NCBI GenBank assembly: GCA_023664045.1
Contig: JAMPGH010000001.1
Span: forward strand, 203,846-267,845
Direction: 5' to 3'
DNA length: 64,000 nt
Source: Alistipes senegalensis
Lineage (GTDB): Bacteria; Bacteroidota; Bacteroidia; Bacteroidales; Rikenellaceae
The notes under the pieces were generated by a model. It had not been told where the DNA came from and ran no database searches. It worked only from the letters and a program-made list of their open reading frames with translations. Position 1 is the first letter of the stretch; every line of letters begins with the position of its first letter. Below are positions 33,380-43,842 of this stretch, one piece after another. The position numbers and the translations under genes were made by a program.

Positions 33380-34879
33380 ATGACTTGCAAAAAAATCCTG
33401 CCGCTGCTTCTGGCATTCTCCCTCTGTCTCCTGCCGGCTCTCAACAGCGGCTGCACGGACGACGACGAACCCCTGCAGAATACCGAGCAACCCGACCCGA
33501 AACCCGATCCGGAGAAACCCGATCCGGAAAAGCCGGAAAAGCCCGACAACCCCCAGCCGGACGAGACGCTGACGCGGGTAACTTATAAAGAACTCGACAC
33601 GGCGTTCCCCAATCCGGAACGGGGATTCTACTTCCCCTATGCCTACCATTTCGAGGAGGGCCGGATCCCGGAACCGCTCACGGCCGGGGCCCTGAACGTC
33701 AACCGCACGGTCAACCGCACGCTGATGCTGACGGAGTACTTCCTGCGCGACTTCATCGACAAACCCCTCTCCGAAGAGGCGCTGGCGCTGATCCGCAGCA
33801 ACATGGAGACGCTGCGCGCGGGCGGCTGCAAATGCGTGCTGCGATTCGCCTACTGCGACTCGGATGCCGAAAGCGCCAAACCGTGGGACGCTGAAGAAGC
33901 CATCGTCATGCAACACATCGCCCAGCTGAAACCGATATTCCAACAATACGGCGACGTGATCTACGTGCTGCAGGCGGGATTCGTGGGCGTCTGGGGCGAA
34001 TGGTACTACACCGACCACTTCAACTACCAGCCCTCGACGACCGAGGAGTTCCGGCCCCGCCGCCGCGTCATGGATGCCCTGCTCGACGCCATGCCGGCGA
34101 ACCGTACGATCGCCATGCGCACGCCGCAGGCCCTGATGATGTGTTTCGGGCTGACGGGCGCCGACTCGATCACCCGCGCAACGGCCCACGACGGTTCGAT
34201 CCGCTCGCGCATCGCCGGCCACAACGACTGTTTTCTGGCCAGCGGCAACGACGTGGGCACCTTCGCCAACAAGGCGGAACGCGAAATGTGGATGAACGAC
34301 ACGCGCTACGTCCCGATGGGCGGCGAAACCTGCGGCGTCTCGGCATTCTGCTCCTGCGCCAACTCGCTCTCCGACATGGAGAAATACCACTGGTCGTACC
34401 TGAACATCAGCTATCATCAGGGCGTCATCAAAGGCTGGCGCGACAACGACTGTTTCGACGAAATCGAACAGCGGCTGGGATACCGGCTCGTGCTGACCGA
34501 CGCAGAATTTACGAAAGAGGTAGAATCCGGAGCCCCGTTCAAGGCGGTCGTCCGCCTGCAGAACAAGGGTTTCGCATCTCCGCTCAACCCGCGGGGCGCC
34601 GAGCTGGTCTTCGTCTCCGAAGAGACGGCAAAACCGGTCCATACGGTCGCGCTGACGGATGATCCGCGTTTCTGGTTCGGCGGCGAAAGCCATACGCTGA
34701 CCGCCGAGTTCGACACTCCGACGTTGCAGGCAGGCCAGCGCTACACGCTCTGCCTGAATCTGCCCGACGGAGCCGAGACGCTGCGCGACAACCCGCTCTT
34801 CTCGATCCGTACGGCCAACGCCGACACTTGGGATCAGACGCTCGGCATGAACCGCCTCTATACATTCACCGCCCGATAA
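33380..34879 (+). CDS. DUF4874/DUF4832 lipoprotein, TIM-barrel-like
   Basis: 499 residues. Signal with lipobox LNSGC (Cys near 31), then an acidic/proline linker made of repeated PDPEKP units (about 40-62), then a DUF4874-like domain (NPERGFYFPYAYHFEEGRI, CVLRFAYCDSD, VLQAGFVGVWGEWYYTDHF) and a DUF4832 domain (PMGGETCG..., YLNISYHQGVIKGW, RLGYRLVLTDAEF). These domains occur together in Bacteroidetes and Firmicutes proteins that look like glycoside hydrolases but have no proven activity that I know of. The GEW sequence in GVWGEWYY is a candidate catalytic Glu. Location in the PUL suggests an extracellular glycan role. Confidence 0.75.
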   Translation: MTCKKILPLLLAFSLCLLPALNSGCTDDDEPLQNTEQPDPKPDPEKPDPEKPEKPDNPQPDETLTRVTYKELDTAFPNPERGFYFPYAYHFEEGRIPEPLTAGALNVNRTVNRTLMLTEYFLRDFIDKPLSEEALALIRSNMETLRAGGCKCVLRFAYCDSDAESAKPWDAEEAIVMQHIAQLKPIFQQYGDVIYVLQAGFVGVWGEWYYTDHFNYQPSTTEEFRPRRRVMDALLDAMPANRTIAMRTPQALMMCFGLTGADSITRATAHDGSIRSRIAGHNDCFLASGNDVGTFANKAEREMWMNDTRYVPMGGETCGVSAFCSCANSLSDMEKYHWSYLNISYHQGVIKGWRDNDCFDEIEQRLGYRLVLTDAEFTKEVESGAPFKAVVRLQNKGFASPLNPRGAELVFVSEETAKPVHTVALTDDPRFWFGGESHTLTAEFDTPTLQAGQRYTLCLNLPDGAETLRDNPLFSIRTANADTWDQTLGMNRLYTFTAR

Positions 34880-34889
34880 GACCCGACGC

Positions 34890-35756
34890 ATGAATCGCTT
34901 TCAGAGACACAAATGGCTGATCTTCGCCCTGATTACGACCCTCACGTGGGGCGTATGGGGCGAGTTCAGCGAACTGATCCAACAGGAGGGCTTCCCGGCC
35001 GGCATGGTCTACACGGTCTGGGCGTTCTCGATGGTGCCCTGCGCCGTCGTCGCCCTGTGGATCGGCGGATGGAAGATCGACCGTTCGCCCAAATCGCTTC
35101 TGCTGGGGCTGAGCACCGGTCTGTTAGGGGCGGGCGGACAACTCGTGCTCTTCGAAGCCCTGCGCCACGGCCCGGCCTACATCGTCTTTCCGTTCGTCTC
35201 GATGTCGCCCGTCGTTACGATCGCCCTCTCGCTGGTTCTGCTGCGCGAACGGGCCAACCGGATTCAGACCGCGGGTATCGCGGTGGCGCTGGCGGCCATC
35301 TTCTTCCTCTCGTGGCAGGAGAGCGGCGGGAGCCACGCCGACGGCTATCTGTGGCTCGTGCTGGCCGCGATCGTCTTCATCGCATGGGGCGTACAAGGCT
35401 ACATCATGAAGTTCGCCAACCACTCGATGAGCGCCGAAAGCATCTTCTTCTACATGGCCCTGACGGGCGTGATGCTCGTACCCGCGGCGCTGGCGATGAC
35501 CGGCATGCCCGAGGCGATCGCACCGTCGCTCTACGTCAAGGGATTCTTCACGCAGATGCTCAACTCGATCGGCGCGCTGACGCTGGTCTACGCCTACCGC
35601 TACGGCAAAGCGATCATCGTATCGCCCATGCAGGGGCTGGCGCCGCTCATCACGATGGTGCTGTCGCTCGTGCTCTTCGCCGTGATTCCCGGCCCGATGC
35701 TCCTGACGGGGCTCGTGCTGGCGACGATCGCACTGGTAGCGCTTTCGATCGAATAG
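34890..35756 (+). CDS. EamA/DMT-family inner-membrane transporter
   Basis: 288 residues with about ten hydrophobic segments in two EamA halves (for example WLIFALITTLTWGVWGEF at the start and LITMVLSLVLFAVIPGPMLL near the end), typical of drug/metabolite transporters. It has no signal peptide; the inner membrane is the expected location. It is the only inner-membrane carrier in this PUL, lying 10 bases after the DUF4832 gene and 7 bases before the thioredoxin-like gene, so it may import the released monosaccharide. DMT proteins transport varied substrates, including sugars and nucleotide sugars, so this is inference. Confidence 0.75.
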   Translation: MNRFQRHKWLIFALITTLTWGVWGEFSELIQQEGFPAGMVYTVWAFSMVPCAVVALWIGGWKIDRSPKSLLLGLSTGLLGAGGQLVLFEALRHGPAYIVFPFVSMSPVVTIALSLVLLRERANRIQTAGIAVALAAIFFLSWQESGGSHADGYLWLVLAAIVFIAWGVQGYIMKFANHSMSAESIFFYMALTGVMLVPAALAMTGMPEAIAPSLYVKGFFTQMLNSIGALTLVYAYRYGKAIIVSPMQGLAPLITMVLSLVLFAVIPGPMLLTGLVLATIALVALSIE

Positions 35757-35763
35757 GAAGATC

Positions 35764-36642
35764 ATGAAACGCCTTCTCACCCTACTGCCCGCGATCCTCT
35801 GCGCAGCCTGCACCCCGACGGCCGAGCGGCAACTTGCCGCCGCGGCCGAATTCTGGGCGACGACCGACTGGAGCGATCCGCAGCTCGGCGAAGATCCGGC
35901 GCAGCTCGAAACCCGTTTCGCCGAATACGTCGCGCTGCTGGAGGACCCGCGGCTGACGCCGGCGCAGACCGGACCGCTGCTGCGGCAGACGCTGACGCAG
36001 GCCGCCGATCACGAAACGGCGTTTCTGCTGCTGCGGGAGCTGAGCGAGAAATACCTCTATTCGCCCGAATCGCCCCTGCGCGACGATGAACTCTATCTTC
36101 ATGCGCTGGAGCCCGTGATCGGCTCGCCCTACCTGAGCGACTACGAAAAGCTGCGGCCCCGCTATCAACAGAACATGGCCCGCCGCAACCGTCCGGGGAT
36201 GCCGGCCACCGACTTCGCCTACACGCTCGCCGACGGCCGCATCGGCCGCCTGCATGCGCTCGACGCGGAATATACGCTGCTGTTTTTCACCGACCCCGCC
36301 TGCCCTGCCTGCGCGAAGGCGATCCGGCAGCTGCGGCAGAACCGCACCCTCCGCCGGTTCGAGCGATCGGGACGGCTGCATGTGCTGGCGCTCTACAGCC
36401 ACCCCGACGAGGAGATCGAAGCGTGGCGCTCGCACCTCGATGCCTACCCGGCCAGCTGGATCGCGGCCTACGATGCGGGAGCGGCGCTCCATTACGAAGG
36501 TCTCTACGACCTGCGGCACATCCCCTGCTTCTACCTGCTCGACGCCCGGAAACGGGTCCTCGTAAAGGGTGCCGCCGACGTACGGCGGATCGCGGAGGCG
36601 CTTCGCCGCACGAACATCCACACCAACTCCGACAACCGATGA
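35764..36642 (+). CDS. DUF5106-thioredoxin-like lipoprotein
   Basis: 292 residues with lipobox LCAAC (Cys near 16). The N-terminal half (about 20-140) is helical and DUF5106-like; the C-terminal half is a thioredoxin fold with TDPACPACAKAI (about 180-191), where CPAC is the redox motif, and HIPCFYLLDARKRVLV containing the cis-Pro. It is probably a periplasmic disulfide reductase or resistance-type lipoprotein. Its role in glycan use is unclear: similar proteins occur in Bacteroidetes without a PUL, and it may keep PUL enzymes folded. The stop overlaps the next start (ATGA, 36639-36642), so it is translationally coupled to the GH31 gene. Confidence 0.7.
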   Translation: MKRLLTLLPAILCAACTPTAERQLAAAAEFWATTDWSDPQLGEDPAQLETRFAEYVALLEDPRLTPAQTGPLLRQTLTQAADHETAFLLLRELSEKYLYSPESPLRDDELYLHALEPVIGSPYLSDYEKLRPRYQQNMARRNRPGMPATDFAYTLADGRIGRLHALDAEYTLLFFTDPACPACAKAIRQLRQNRTLRRFERSGRLHVLALYSHPDEEIEAWRSHLDAYPASWIAAYDAGAALHYEGLYDLRHIPCFYLLDARKRVLVKGAADVRRIAEALRRTNIHTNSDNR

Positions 36643-38237
36643 AAAAAACGATCGTTTTCCTTTTCTGCATCCTGCTTGCAGCGGGCAACGCAGCGGGCGC
36701 CCCGCCCGAAAAATGGTGGGCCGGCATCATCTCGCAAGGCCAGCTGATGCCCGTAGAACCCGGCGACCGATTCCATGCCGATCCGACGGCCGAGAGCTAC
36801 GGCAATCAGGTCCAGCCGCTGCTGCTCTCCGACCGGGGCAACGTGATCTGGAGCGAAGAACCCTTCGGATTCGAGATCGCCGACGGCCGGGTGGAGATCC
36901 GCAACGCCGCCGGCGAAGTGATCCGCACGAAAGCCGGCGACAACCTGCGCGACGCCTACCTCTACGCCTCGCAGAACTTCTTCCCGCCGCAAGGCCGCCT
37001 GCCGGACGAACTGCTCTTCGCCGCACCGCAATACAACACGTGGATCGAGCTGATCTACGACCAGAATCAGAAAGACATTCTGGAATATGCCGAACGGATC
37101 GTCGCGCACGGTTTCCCGCCGGGCGTGCTGATGATCGACGACAACTGGCAGGAGGACTACGGCAAATGGGATTTCCACCCGGGCCGCTTCCCCGATCCGA
37201 AAGCGATGATGCGGCGGCTCCATGAACTGGGATTCAAGGTGATGCTGTGGGTATGCCCGTTCGTCAGTCCCGACAGCGACGTCTTCCGCGACCTGCTGGG
37301 CCGCGGGGCCTTTCTGCAGGAGGCCGGCGACGCGACGCTCGGGGGCGAGCTTCCCTCGGAAACGGCCGGAGCCGCAGCACCGCGCATCGTGGCGTGGTGG
37401 AACGGCTACAGCGCGGTGCTCGATCTTTCGAATCCGGCGGCCCGCGACTGGTTCGAAGGGCGGCTCGACTACCTGCAGCGCGAATACGGAGTGGACGGAT
37501 TCAAGTTCGACGCAGGCGATGCGGAATACTACGCCTCGGGCCGCAGCTACGGCGGCGTCTCGGCCAACGAACAAAGCCGGCTCTTCGGTCAAACGGGGCT
37601 CCGCTATCCCCTCAACGAATACCGGGCGATGTGGAAGATGGGCGGACAGCCGCTGGTAGAACGGCTGCGCGACAAGAGCCACAGCTGGAACGACCTGCGC
37701 AAGCTGGTGCCCTCGATGACCCTCGCCGGGCTGATGGGCTACTACTTCAGCTGCCCCGACATGGTGGGAGGCGGCGAATTCACCTCGTTTCTCGAAGGGG
37801 CGCCGATCGATCAGGAGCTGATCGTCCGCTCGGCGCAATGCCATGCGCTGATGCCGATGATGCAATTCTCGGTGGCGCCGTGGCGGATTCTGGATGCCGA
37901 ACACTTCGAAGCGGTGAAAAAGTGCGTCGCCCTGCGCCAACGTTATGCAGACTACATCCTCGAAGAGGCGCGCAAGAGCAGCCGCACGGGCGAACCGATC
38001 ATGCGCCAGATGGAATACGCCTACCCGGGAAAGGAGTATTCGTCGAACAAGCAACAGTTCCTGATCGGCGAACGTCTGTTGGTGGCTCCCGTAGTCGAAG
38101 CGGGCATCCGGAGTCAGCAGGTCGTCCTGCCGCCGGGACGCTGGAGAGGCTTCGACGGCAAGCGCTACAAAGGACCCGCGACGATCGCGGTCCCCGTCGA
38201 TCTGGAGACGCTTCCCTACTTCGAGCTGGAGAAATAA
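36639..38237 (+). CDS. GH31 family glycoside hydrolase (MYORG-like subgroup)
   Basis: 532 residues with a signal peptide (MKKTIVFLFCILLAAGNAAG). TIM-barrel features: GVLMIDDNWQEDYGKWDF, FKVMLWVCPFVSPDSD, and GVDGFKFDAGDAEYY, whose Asp after KF is the expected nucleophile of GH31 retaining alpha-glycosidases. The C-terminal part includes a beta-sandwich. The DDNWQ...GKW pattern resembles the subgroup of the human enzyme MYORG, which cleaves alpha-galactosides (from memory). It is not the sulfoquinovosidase type. With the GH36-like enzyme it points to alpha-galactoside or alpha-GalNAc substrates. Last gene of the operon, followed by a strong terminator. Confidence 0.8.
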   Translation: MKKTIVFLFCILLAAGNAAGAPPEKWWAGIISQGQLMPVEPGDRFHADPTAESYGNQVQPLLLSDRGNVIWSEEPFGFEIADGRVEIRNAAGEVIRTKAGDNLRDAYLYASQNFFPPQGRLPDELLFAAPQYNTWIELIYDQNQKDILEYAERIVAHGFPPGVLMIDDNWQEDYGKWDFHPGRFPDPKAMMRRLHELGFKVMLWVCPFVSPDSDVFRDLLGRGAFLQEAGDATLGGELPSETAGAAAPRIVAWWNGYSAVLDLSNPAARDWFEGRLDYLQREYGVDGFKFDAGDAEYYASGRSYGGVSANEQSRLFGQTGLRYPLNEYRAMWKMGGQPLVERLRDKSHSWNDLRKLVPSMTLAGLMGYYFSCPDMVGGGEFTSFLEGAPIDQELIVRSAQCHALMPMMQFSVAPWRILDAEHFEAVKKCVALRQRYADYILEEARKSSRTGEPIMRQMEYAYPGKEYSSNKQQFLIGERLLVAPVVEAGIRSQQVVLPPGRWRGFDGKRYKGPATIAVPVDLETLPYFELEK

Positions 38238-38240
38238 GAG

Positions 38241-38275
38241 AAGGCTGCGACCCTTTCCGGGATCGCAGCCTTTTT
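38241..38275 (+). terminator. Rho-independent terminator at the end of the first PUL
   Basis: Perfect 10-bp stem AAGGCTGCGA (38241-38250) with TCGCAGCCTT (38263-38272) followed by TTT. It ends the GH31 gene; because A bases precede the stem it can also work for the convergent panB gene on the minus strand. Confidence 0.85.
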
Positions 38276-38295
38276 CGAACGGAGCGCCTTCAGGG

Positions 38296-39111
38296 CTAAT
38301 ACTGCTCTTTCTCGTTGGGGAAGTCGCACTCCTTGACGTCGCGGATATATCCCGTAACGGCATCGGTCATGACGGAGTGCAGGTCGGCGTAGCGACGCAG
38401 GAAGCGAGGCGAAAAACCTTTGTTGATACCCAGCATGTCGTGGATCACGAGCACCTGACCGTCGCAGGCGCCGCCGGCCCCGATGCCGATCGTAGGCATC
38501 TTGACCTCCTGCGAGACCCGGGCGGCCAGCGCGGCGGGAATCTTCTCCAGCACGCAGGCGAAACATCCGGCATCGTTCAACAGATGGGCGTCGCGCACGA
38601 GCTTTTCGGCTTCGGCCTCCTCTTTGGCCCGGACGTTATAGGTGCCGAACTTGTGGATCGACTGGGGCGTGAGCCCGAGGTGCCCCATGACGGGAATGCC
38701 GGCCGAAAGGATGCGCTGCACCGATTCGAGGATCTCCTCGCCGCCCTCGATCTTCACGGCGTCGGCCTCGGTCTCCTTCATGATGCGGACGGCCGAGTCG
38801 AGCGCCACTTTCGAGTTGCCCTGATAGGTGCCGAACGGCAGGTCGACGACCACCAGCGCCCGCTCGACGGCCCGAACCACCGATCGGGCATGGTAGATCA
38901 TCATATCGAGCGTGATGGGAAGCGTCGTCTCGTAACCGGCCATGACGTTGGCGGCCGAATCGCCCACCAGAATGACGTCGATGCCCGCGGCGTCGACGAT
39001 TTTGGCCATCGAATAATCGTAAGAAGTGAGCATGGCGATCTTCTCGCCCCGCTGTTTCATCTCCGTAAGACGGTAGGTCGTTACGGCTCTCACTGTACTT
39101 TCTACTGACAT
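38296..39111 (-). CDS. panB: 3-methyl-2-oxobutanoate hydroxymethyltransferase
   Basis: 271 residues from the ATG at 39111 ([15 protein letters not shown]). Typical PanB motifs: [25 protein letters not shown] (metal Asp), [39 protein letters not shown] and [21 protein letters not shown]. It transfers a hydroxymethyl group from methylene-tetrahydrofolate to ketoisovalerate, the first step of pantothenate synthesis. Stands alone on the minus strand with a -7 box (39142-39149) 30 bases upstream. The upstream frame extension has no support. Confidence 0.95.
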   Translation of the reverse strand: MSVESTVRAVTTYRLTEMKQRGEKIAMLTSYDYSMAKIVDAAGIDVILVGDSAANVMAGYETTLPITLDMMIYHARSVVRAVERALVVVDLPFGTYQGNSKVALDSAVRIMKETEADAVKIEGGEEILESVQRILSAGIPVMGHLGLTPQSIHKFGTYNVRAKEEAEAEKLVRDAHLLNDAGCFACVLEKIPAALAARVSQEVKMPTIGIGAGGACDGQVLVIHDMLGINKGFSPRFLRRYADLHSVMTDAVTGYIRDVKECDFPNEKEQY

Positions 39112-39141
39112 CGTATTTCGATTTGGGTTTTGAATCGGCGG

Positions 39142-39149
39142 CAAATGTA
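39142..39149 (-). promoter_or_regulatory. -7 box of panB
   Basis: CAAATGTA on the plus strand is TACATTTG on the minus strand. The AT-rich inverted repeat begins immediately upstream of it, so the repeat may supply the -33 region. Confidence 0.45.
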
Positions 39150-39314
39150 AAATTAAAAATCAAGAATGAAAAATTAAAAATCGATTTATGCTCTGCCGAA
39201 ACTCCGTCGCACAGAGGTTCGCAAACACCCCCGCAGGCTCCGGCCCGAAGGCGAATTACCCGATTCGATCGAAAAAATAATTCCTAATTCTTAATTTTTC
39301 ATTTTTAATTTCTC
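39150..39314. repeat. AT-rich imperfect terminal inverted repeats (small element of about 165 bp)
   Basis: AT-rich arms at about 39150-39186 and 39276-39314 are imperfect reverse complements, both built from AAATTAAAAAT-type units in otherwise GC-rich DNA; they enclose about 90 bases of GC-rich sequence. The right arm runs into the end of the convergent methyltransferase gene and encodes its last residues (KLKMKN). Similar AT-rich intergenic repeats occur in Bacteroidetes genomes. It may be a MITE-like element or a transcription-insulating repeat. Confidence 0.5.
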
Positions 39315-39827
39315 GAAGAACCGCCACAGCACCACGCCGCCCGAGACCGAAACGTTGATCGAGTGCTTGGTGCCGGCCTGCGGAATCTCGATGGCGCCGT
39401 GGCAGCGGTCGACGACCTGCTGCCCTACGCCCTCGACCTCGTTGCCGAAGACCAGCGCGTAGCGCACCTCCGGCCGGGGCTCGAACTTTTCGAGCGACAC
39501 CGAACCCTCGACCTGCTCGACGGCCCAGATCTCGTAGCCCGCGGCCCGCAGTTGCTCGACGCACTCGCCGGTCGAGGCATGGCAACTCCACGGCACGGTC
39601 AGCTCGGCCCCCAAAGCCGTCTTGTGAATCTCGCGGGCCGGAGGTGCGGCCGTGATGCCGCACAGGGCGATATGCTCCACGGCGAAAGCATCGGACGTGC
39701 GGAAGAAAGCCCCGACGTTCTGTGCCGAGCGCACGTTGTCGAGCACCACGGTAACGGGCATCTTGGCCATTGCGGCATACTCCTCGGGCGTCGGACGGCC
39801 CAGTTCCTCGTTGGCAATTTTACGCAT
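39291..39827 (-). CDS. TrmH/SpoU-family RNA 2'-O-methyltransferase
   Basis: 178 residues. SPOUT knot motifs: [22 protein letters not shown] (motif 1, with the Arg-Asn), [13 protein letters not shown] (motif 2, SAM-binding) and [23 protein letters not shown] (motif 3). It methylates the ribose of a tRNA or rRNA nucleotide; no extra substrate domain is present, so the target is unknown. The final residues KLKMKN are encoded by the AT-rich repeat at 39276-39314, suggesting that insertion of the repeat replaced or extended the original C-terminus. A -7 box TACTTTTG lies at 39857-39864 on the minus strand. Confidence 0.85.
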   Translation of the reverse strand: MRKIANEELGRPTPEEYAAMAKMPVTVVLDNVRSAQNVGAFFRTSDAFAVEHIALCGITAAPPAREIHKTALGAELTVPWSCHASTGECVEQLRAAGYEIWAVEQVEGSVSLEKFEPRPEVRYALVFGNEVEGVGQQVVDRCHGAIEIPQAGTKHSINVSVSGGVVLWRFFEKLKMKN

Positions 39828-39856
39828 GACGGTTCCTGCAATCTGTTTTCCGGGGT

Positions 39857-39864
39857 CAAAAGTA
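39857..39864 (-). promoter_or_regulatory. -7 box of the TrmH-type gene
   Basis: CAAAAGTA on the plus strand is TACTTTTG on the minus strand, 30 bases before the ATG at 39827. It is divergent from the promoter at 39886-39893. Confidence 0.4.
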
Positions 39865-39885
39865 ACAAATAAAAAATATTTTATC

Positions 39886-39893
39886 TATTTTTG
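39886..39893 (+). promoter_or_regulatory. -7 box of the outer-membrane protein/glnS operon
   Basis: TATTTTTG at 39886-39893, 24 bases before the ATG at 39917, inside a very AT-rich stretch. No -33 box is visible. Confidence 0.45.
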
Positions 39894-39916
39894 GGGGTTC
39901 AAAACCTACCTCGGAG

Positions 39917-41005
39917 ATGACCCTGAAAAAGATCGTTCTGCTGCTGCTCTGCGCCGTCGCCGCGACGACGGCACGCGCGCAGGAGCTGATCGCAGGCGCG
40001 GATTTCACCGTCCGGTTCGACAACCGCGAATACGCAGCCAACTCTTTCGGCGAGCCGCAGACCCTCTTCAGCGCCCGCCTCACACCCCGCATCGGCGTGG
40101 AGTGGGAGCGGAAAAACCGCCTGATCGTCGCGGTCGACCTGCTGCAGAACTTCGGCGAGAAGAACCGCTTTCTGTCGGATGTCCGGCCGCTGGTCTACTA
40201 CCGGTTCGACACGCCGAACGTGCGGGCCGCCGCCGGTATTTTCGACCGCAAGGAGCTGGAGGGCGACTATTCGAGGGCCTTCTTCAGCGATTCGACGGCA
40301 TTCTACCACAACCGGATGTCGGGTTTCCTGGGCCGCTACGTCTCCACGTCGCGCCCCGAGACCTACGTCGAGCTGGCCCTCGACTGGGAAGGCATGTACT
40401 CGCACGCCTCGCGCGAGAAGTTCCGCATCCTCTCGGCCGGCCGCTACACGACGGACCGGGGATTCTACTTCGGATATGCCCTCTCGGTGTTCCATTTCGC
40501 CGGCCGCGAAGGCAACAAGAACGTTACGGACAACATGCTGCTGAACCCCTATGCCGGCTGGAAATTCGACGCCTATCTGAATTTCGACATCCGGGCGAAC
40601 TTCCTCTTCGCGCCGCAACGCGGCCGCAGCGTGGACAACGCATGGCAGACCCCCTGCGGCGGGCAGCTGGACATCGCGATCCGCAAATGGGGCGTGAAGA
40701 TCGAAAACGACCTCTACGTGGGCGCGAATCTCCAGCCCCTGCGCAACTGTGTCTCCGACCCCTCGCTCGGCCTGACCTACGGGCAGGAGGGGCTCTACGC
40801 CGGCGAGAGCTTCTACGCCACGACCGAACATATCTACAACCGCACGTGGATCGGCTACGAACGCACCTTCTTCCGGGGCACCTTAGGCATCGAAGCGGGC
40901 ATGGTATTCCACTACGACGGCACGGCGACGGGCACGCAGCAGGTGGTGCGGCTCACGGTAGACATCGAAAGACTTTTCAACACGAAGACCAAAAAGAGAG
41001 ACTGA
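39917..41005 (+). CDS. Outer-membrane beta-barrel protein, function unknown
   Basis: 362 residues with a signal peptide ([22 protein letters not shown]). The mature part has alternating strands with many aromatic and charged residues ([56 protein letters not shown]), indicating an outer-membrane barrel of about 16 strands. I cannot name a family with confidence; porin-like OprB/OprD-type proteins are possible. It lies 5 bases before glnS, so the two are probably co-transcribed, but no functional link is evident. Confidence 0.6.
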   Translation: MTLKKIVLLLLCAVAATTARAQELIAGADFTVRFDNREYAANSFGEPQTLFSARLTPRIGVEWERKNRLIVAVDLLQNFGEKNRFLSDVRPLVYYRFDTPNVRAAAGIFDRKELEGDYSRAFFSDSTAFYHNRMSGFLGRYVSTSRPETYVELALDWEGMYSHASREKFRILSAGRYTTDRGFYFGYALSVFHFAGREGNKNVTDNMLLNPYAGWKFDAYLNFDIRANFLFAPQRGRSVDNAWQTPCGGQLDIAIRKWGVKIENDLYVGANLQPLRNCVSDPSLGLTYGQEGLYAGESFYATTEHIYNRTWIGYERTFFRGTLGIEAGMVFHYDGTATGTQQVVRLTVDIERLFNTKTKKRD

Positions 41006-41010
41006 AAGAT

Positions 41011-42687
<1,677 letters not shown>

Positions 42688-42710
42688 CCTTTCCGGGGCC
42701 TGCAAAAGAG

Positions 42711-42740
42711 ACCGCCGCTGCCTGAGGTAGCGGCGGTTGT
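42711..42740. terminator. Stem-loop terminator between glnS and the glycosyltransferase
   Basis: Stem ACCGCCGCT (42711-42719) with AGCGGCGGT (42729-42737), loop of 9. The plus-strand T run is weak (TGTATTT); on the minus strand it is followed by CTCTTTT. It serves the convergent ends of glnS and the glycosyltransferase gene. Confidence 0.6.
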
Positions 42741-42759
42741 ATTTGAAACCTGCCCGGCT

Positions 42760-43773
42760 CTACATCATCCTGCCGAAAGTCCGGCGTCCGAGCAGATACC
42801 TGAGCAGGAGCGATCCCCGATAGATCTGCGTGCGGGCACTCCCGACCTGCGACCGTCGGATCGCCTGCCGCTTGCTCCTCAACGCAGGATGCCACTTCAG
42901 AAAATCGCGCCATGCGCGGAAGACGGCGCAGAACGCACCGCACCGTCCCTGCAGCAGGTAGGAGGCGGCAGCCAGCAGATCGAGCATCGGCCGCACGACG
43001 GCCGCCACGGCCCGCTGTCCCGGCGAAGCGCACTTGTAGAGCATCGCGAGGTTGTTGCGATGGTTGAAGAAGACTTTGGTCGGCGAATCGGTCGACAAGG
43101 TGCCGCCCCCCAGATGATAGACGACGCTCTGCGGCACGATCCGCACCCGCCAGCCGGCCAGCTGCATGCGCCAGCAGAGGTCGATCTCCTCCATGTGGGC
43201 GAAGAAGTCGTCGTCGAAGCCGCCCAACGCATGGAACGCCTCGGCACGACAGCAGAACGCGGCGCCCGAGACCCAGAAGACATCGCGCTCGTCGTCGTAC
43301 TGTCCCCGGTCGAACTCCACGGTGCGGAGCATCCGGCCGCGGCAGAACGGATAACCCAGAAAATCGATGTAACCGCCCGCAGCGCCGGCGTATTCGAACT
43401 TCGACCGCTCGGCGTCGGCCCGCAGCTTCGGAGCGACGGCCGCGACGTCGGGATGGCGGTCGAGGCACCCGATCAGCGGTTCGAGCCATCCGGCTGGCGT
43501 ATCGACGTCGGAATTGAGCAGCACGTAGTAATCTGCTTCGATCCGCCGCAGCGCCCGGTTGTACCCCCCGGCAAAACCGTAGTTGCGATCCAGCCGCAGC
43601 ACTTCGACCGACGGGAACTCGCGCTGCAGCACCCCGACCGAGTCGTCCGACGATCCGTTGTCGGCCACGACCACGCCGACCCCCTCCGGTGCTGCTGCGA
43701 CGACGCCCGGCAGATAGCGCCGCAGATGCGCGACGCCGTTCCAGTTGAGTATGACGATCTTGACAAGAGGCAT
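42760..43773 (-). CDS. Family 2 glycosyltransferase
   Basis: 337 residues from the ATG at 43773 (MPLVKIVILNWNG, the classical GT2 start). Motifs: VVADNGSSDDS (nucleotide-sugar binding), YYVLLNSDVDTPAGW (DxD-type metal site), FDDDFFAHMEEIDLCWRMQLAGWRV (acceptor/catalytic segment similar to rhamnosyl- and galactofuranosyltransferases). It adds a sugar to a surface polysaccharide or lipid-linked glycan; donor and acceptor are unknown. Last gene of a minus-strand cluster with an LpxL-type acyltransferase upstream, suggesting envelope glycolipid assembly. The upstream extension of the frame by 14 residues lacks support. Confidence 0.88.
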   Translation of the reverse strand: MPLVKIVILNWNGVAHLRRYLPGVVAAAPEGVGVVVADNGSSDDSVGVLQREFPSVEVLRLDRNYGFAGGYNRALRRIEADYYVLLNSDVDTPAGWLEPLIGCLDRHPDVAAVAPKLRADAERSKFEYAGAAGGYIDFLGYPFCRGRMLRTVEFDRGQYDDERDVFWVSGAAFCCRAEAFHALGGFDDDFFAHMEEIDLCWRMQLAGWRVRIVPQSVVYHLGGGTLSTDSPTKVFFNHRNNLAMLYKCASPGQRAVAAVVRPMLDLLAAASYLLQGRCGAFCAVFRAWRDFLKWHPALRSKRQAIRRSQVGSARTQIYRGSLLLRYLLGRRTFGRMM

Positions 43774-43842
43774 AAGCGAAGAGTCGGTTTCCCGGAACCG
43801 GAAGCGAGAACTCACTTTCCGGGGTCCGGAACAGCATTTCGA

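Noticed and set aside
36639..38237. Sulfoquinovosidase (YihQ-type) reading of the GH31 gene, with the isomerase, kinase and aldolase as a sulfoglycolytic set
   Set aside because: The YihQ-type QDW substrate-binding pattern is absent (here DDNWQ), and AgaS/GatZ/GatY-type genes fit a tagatose route better.
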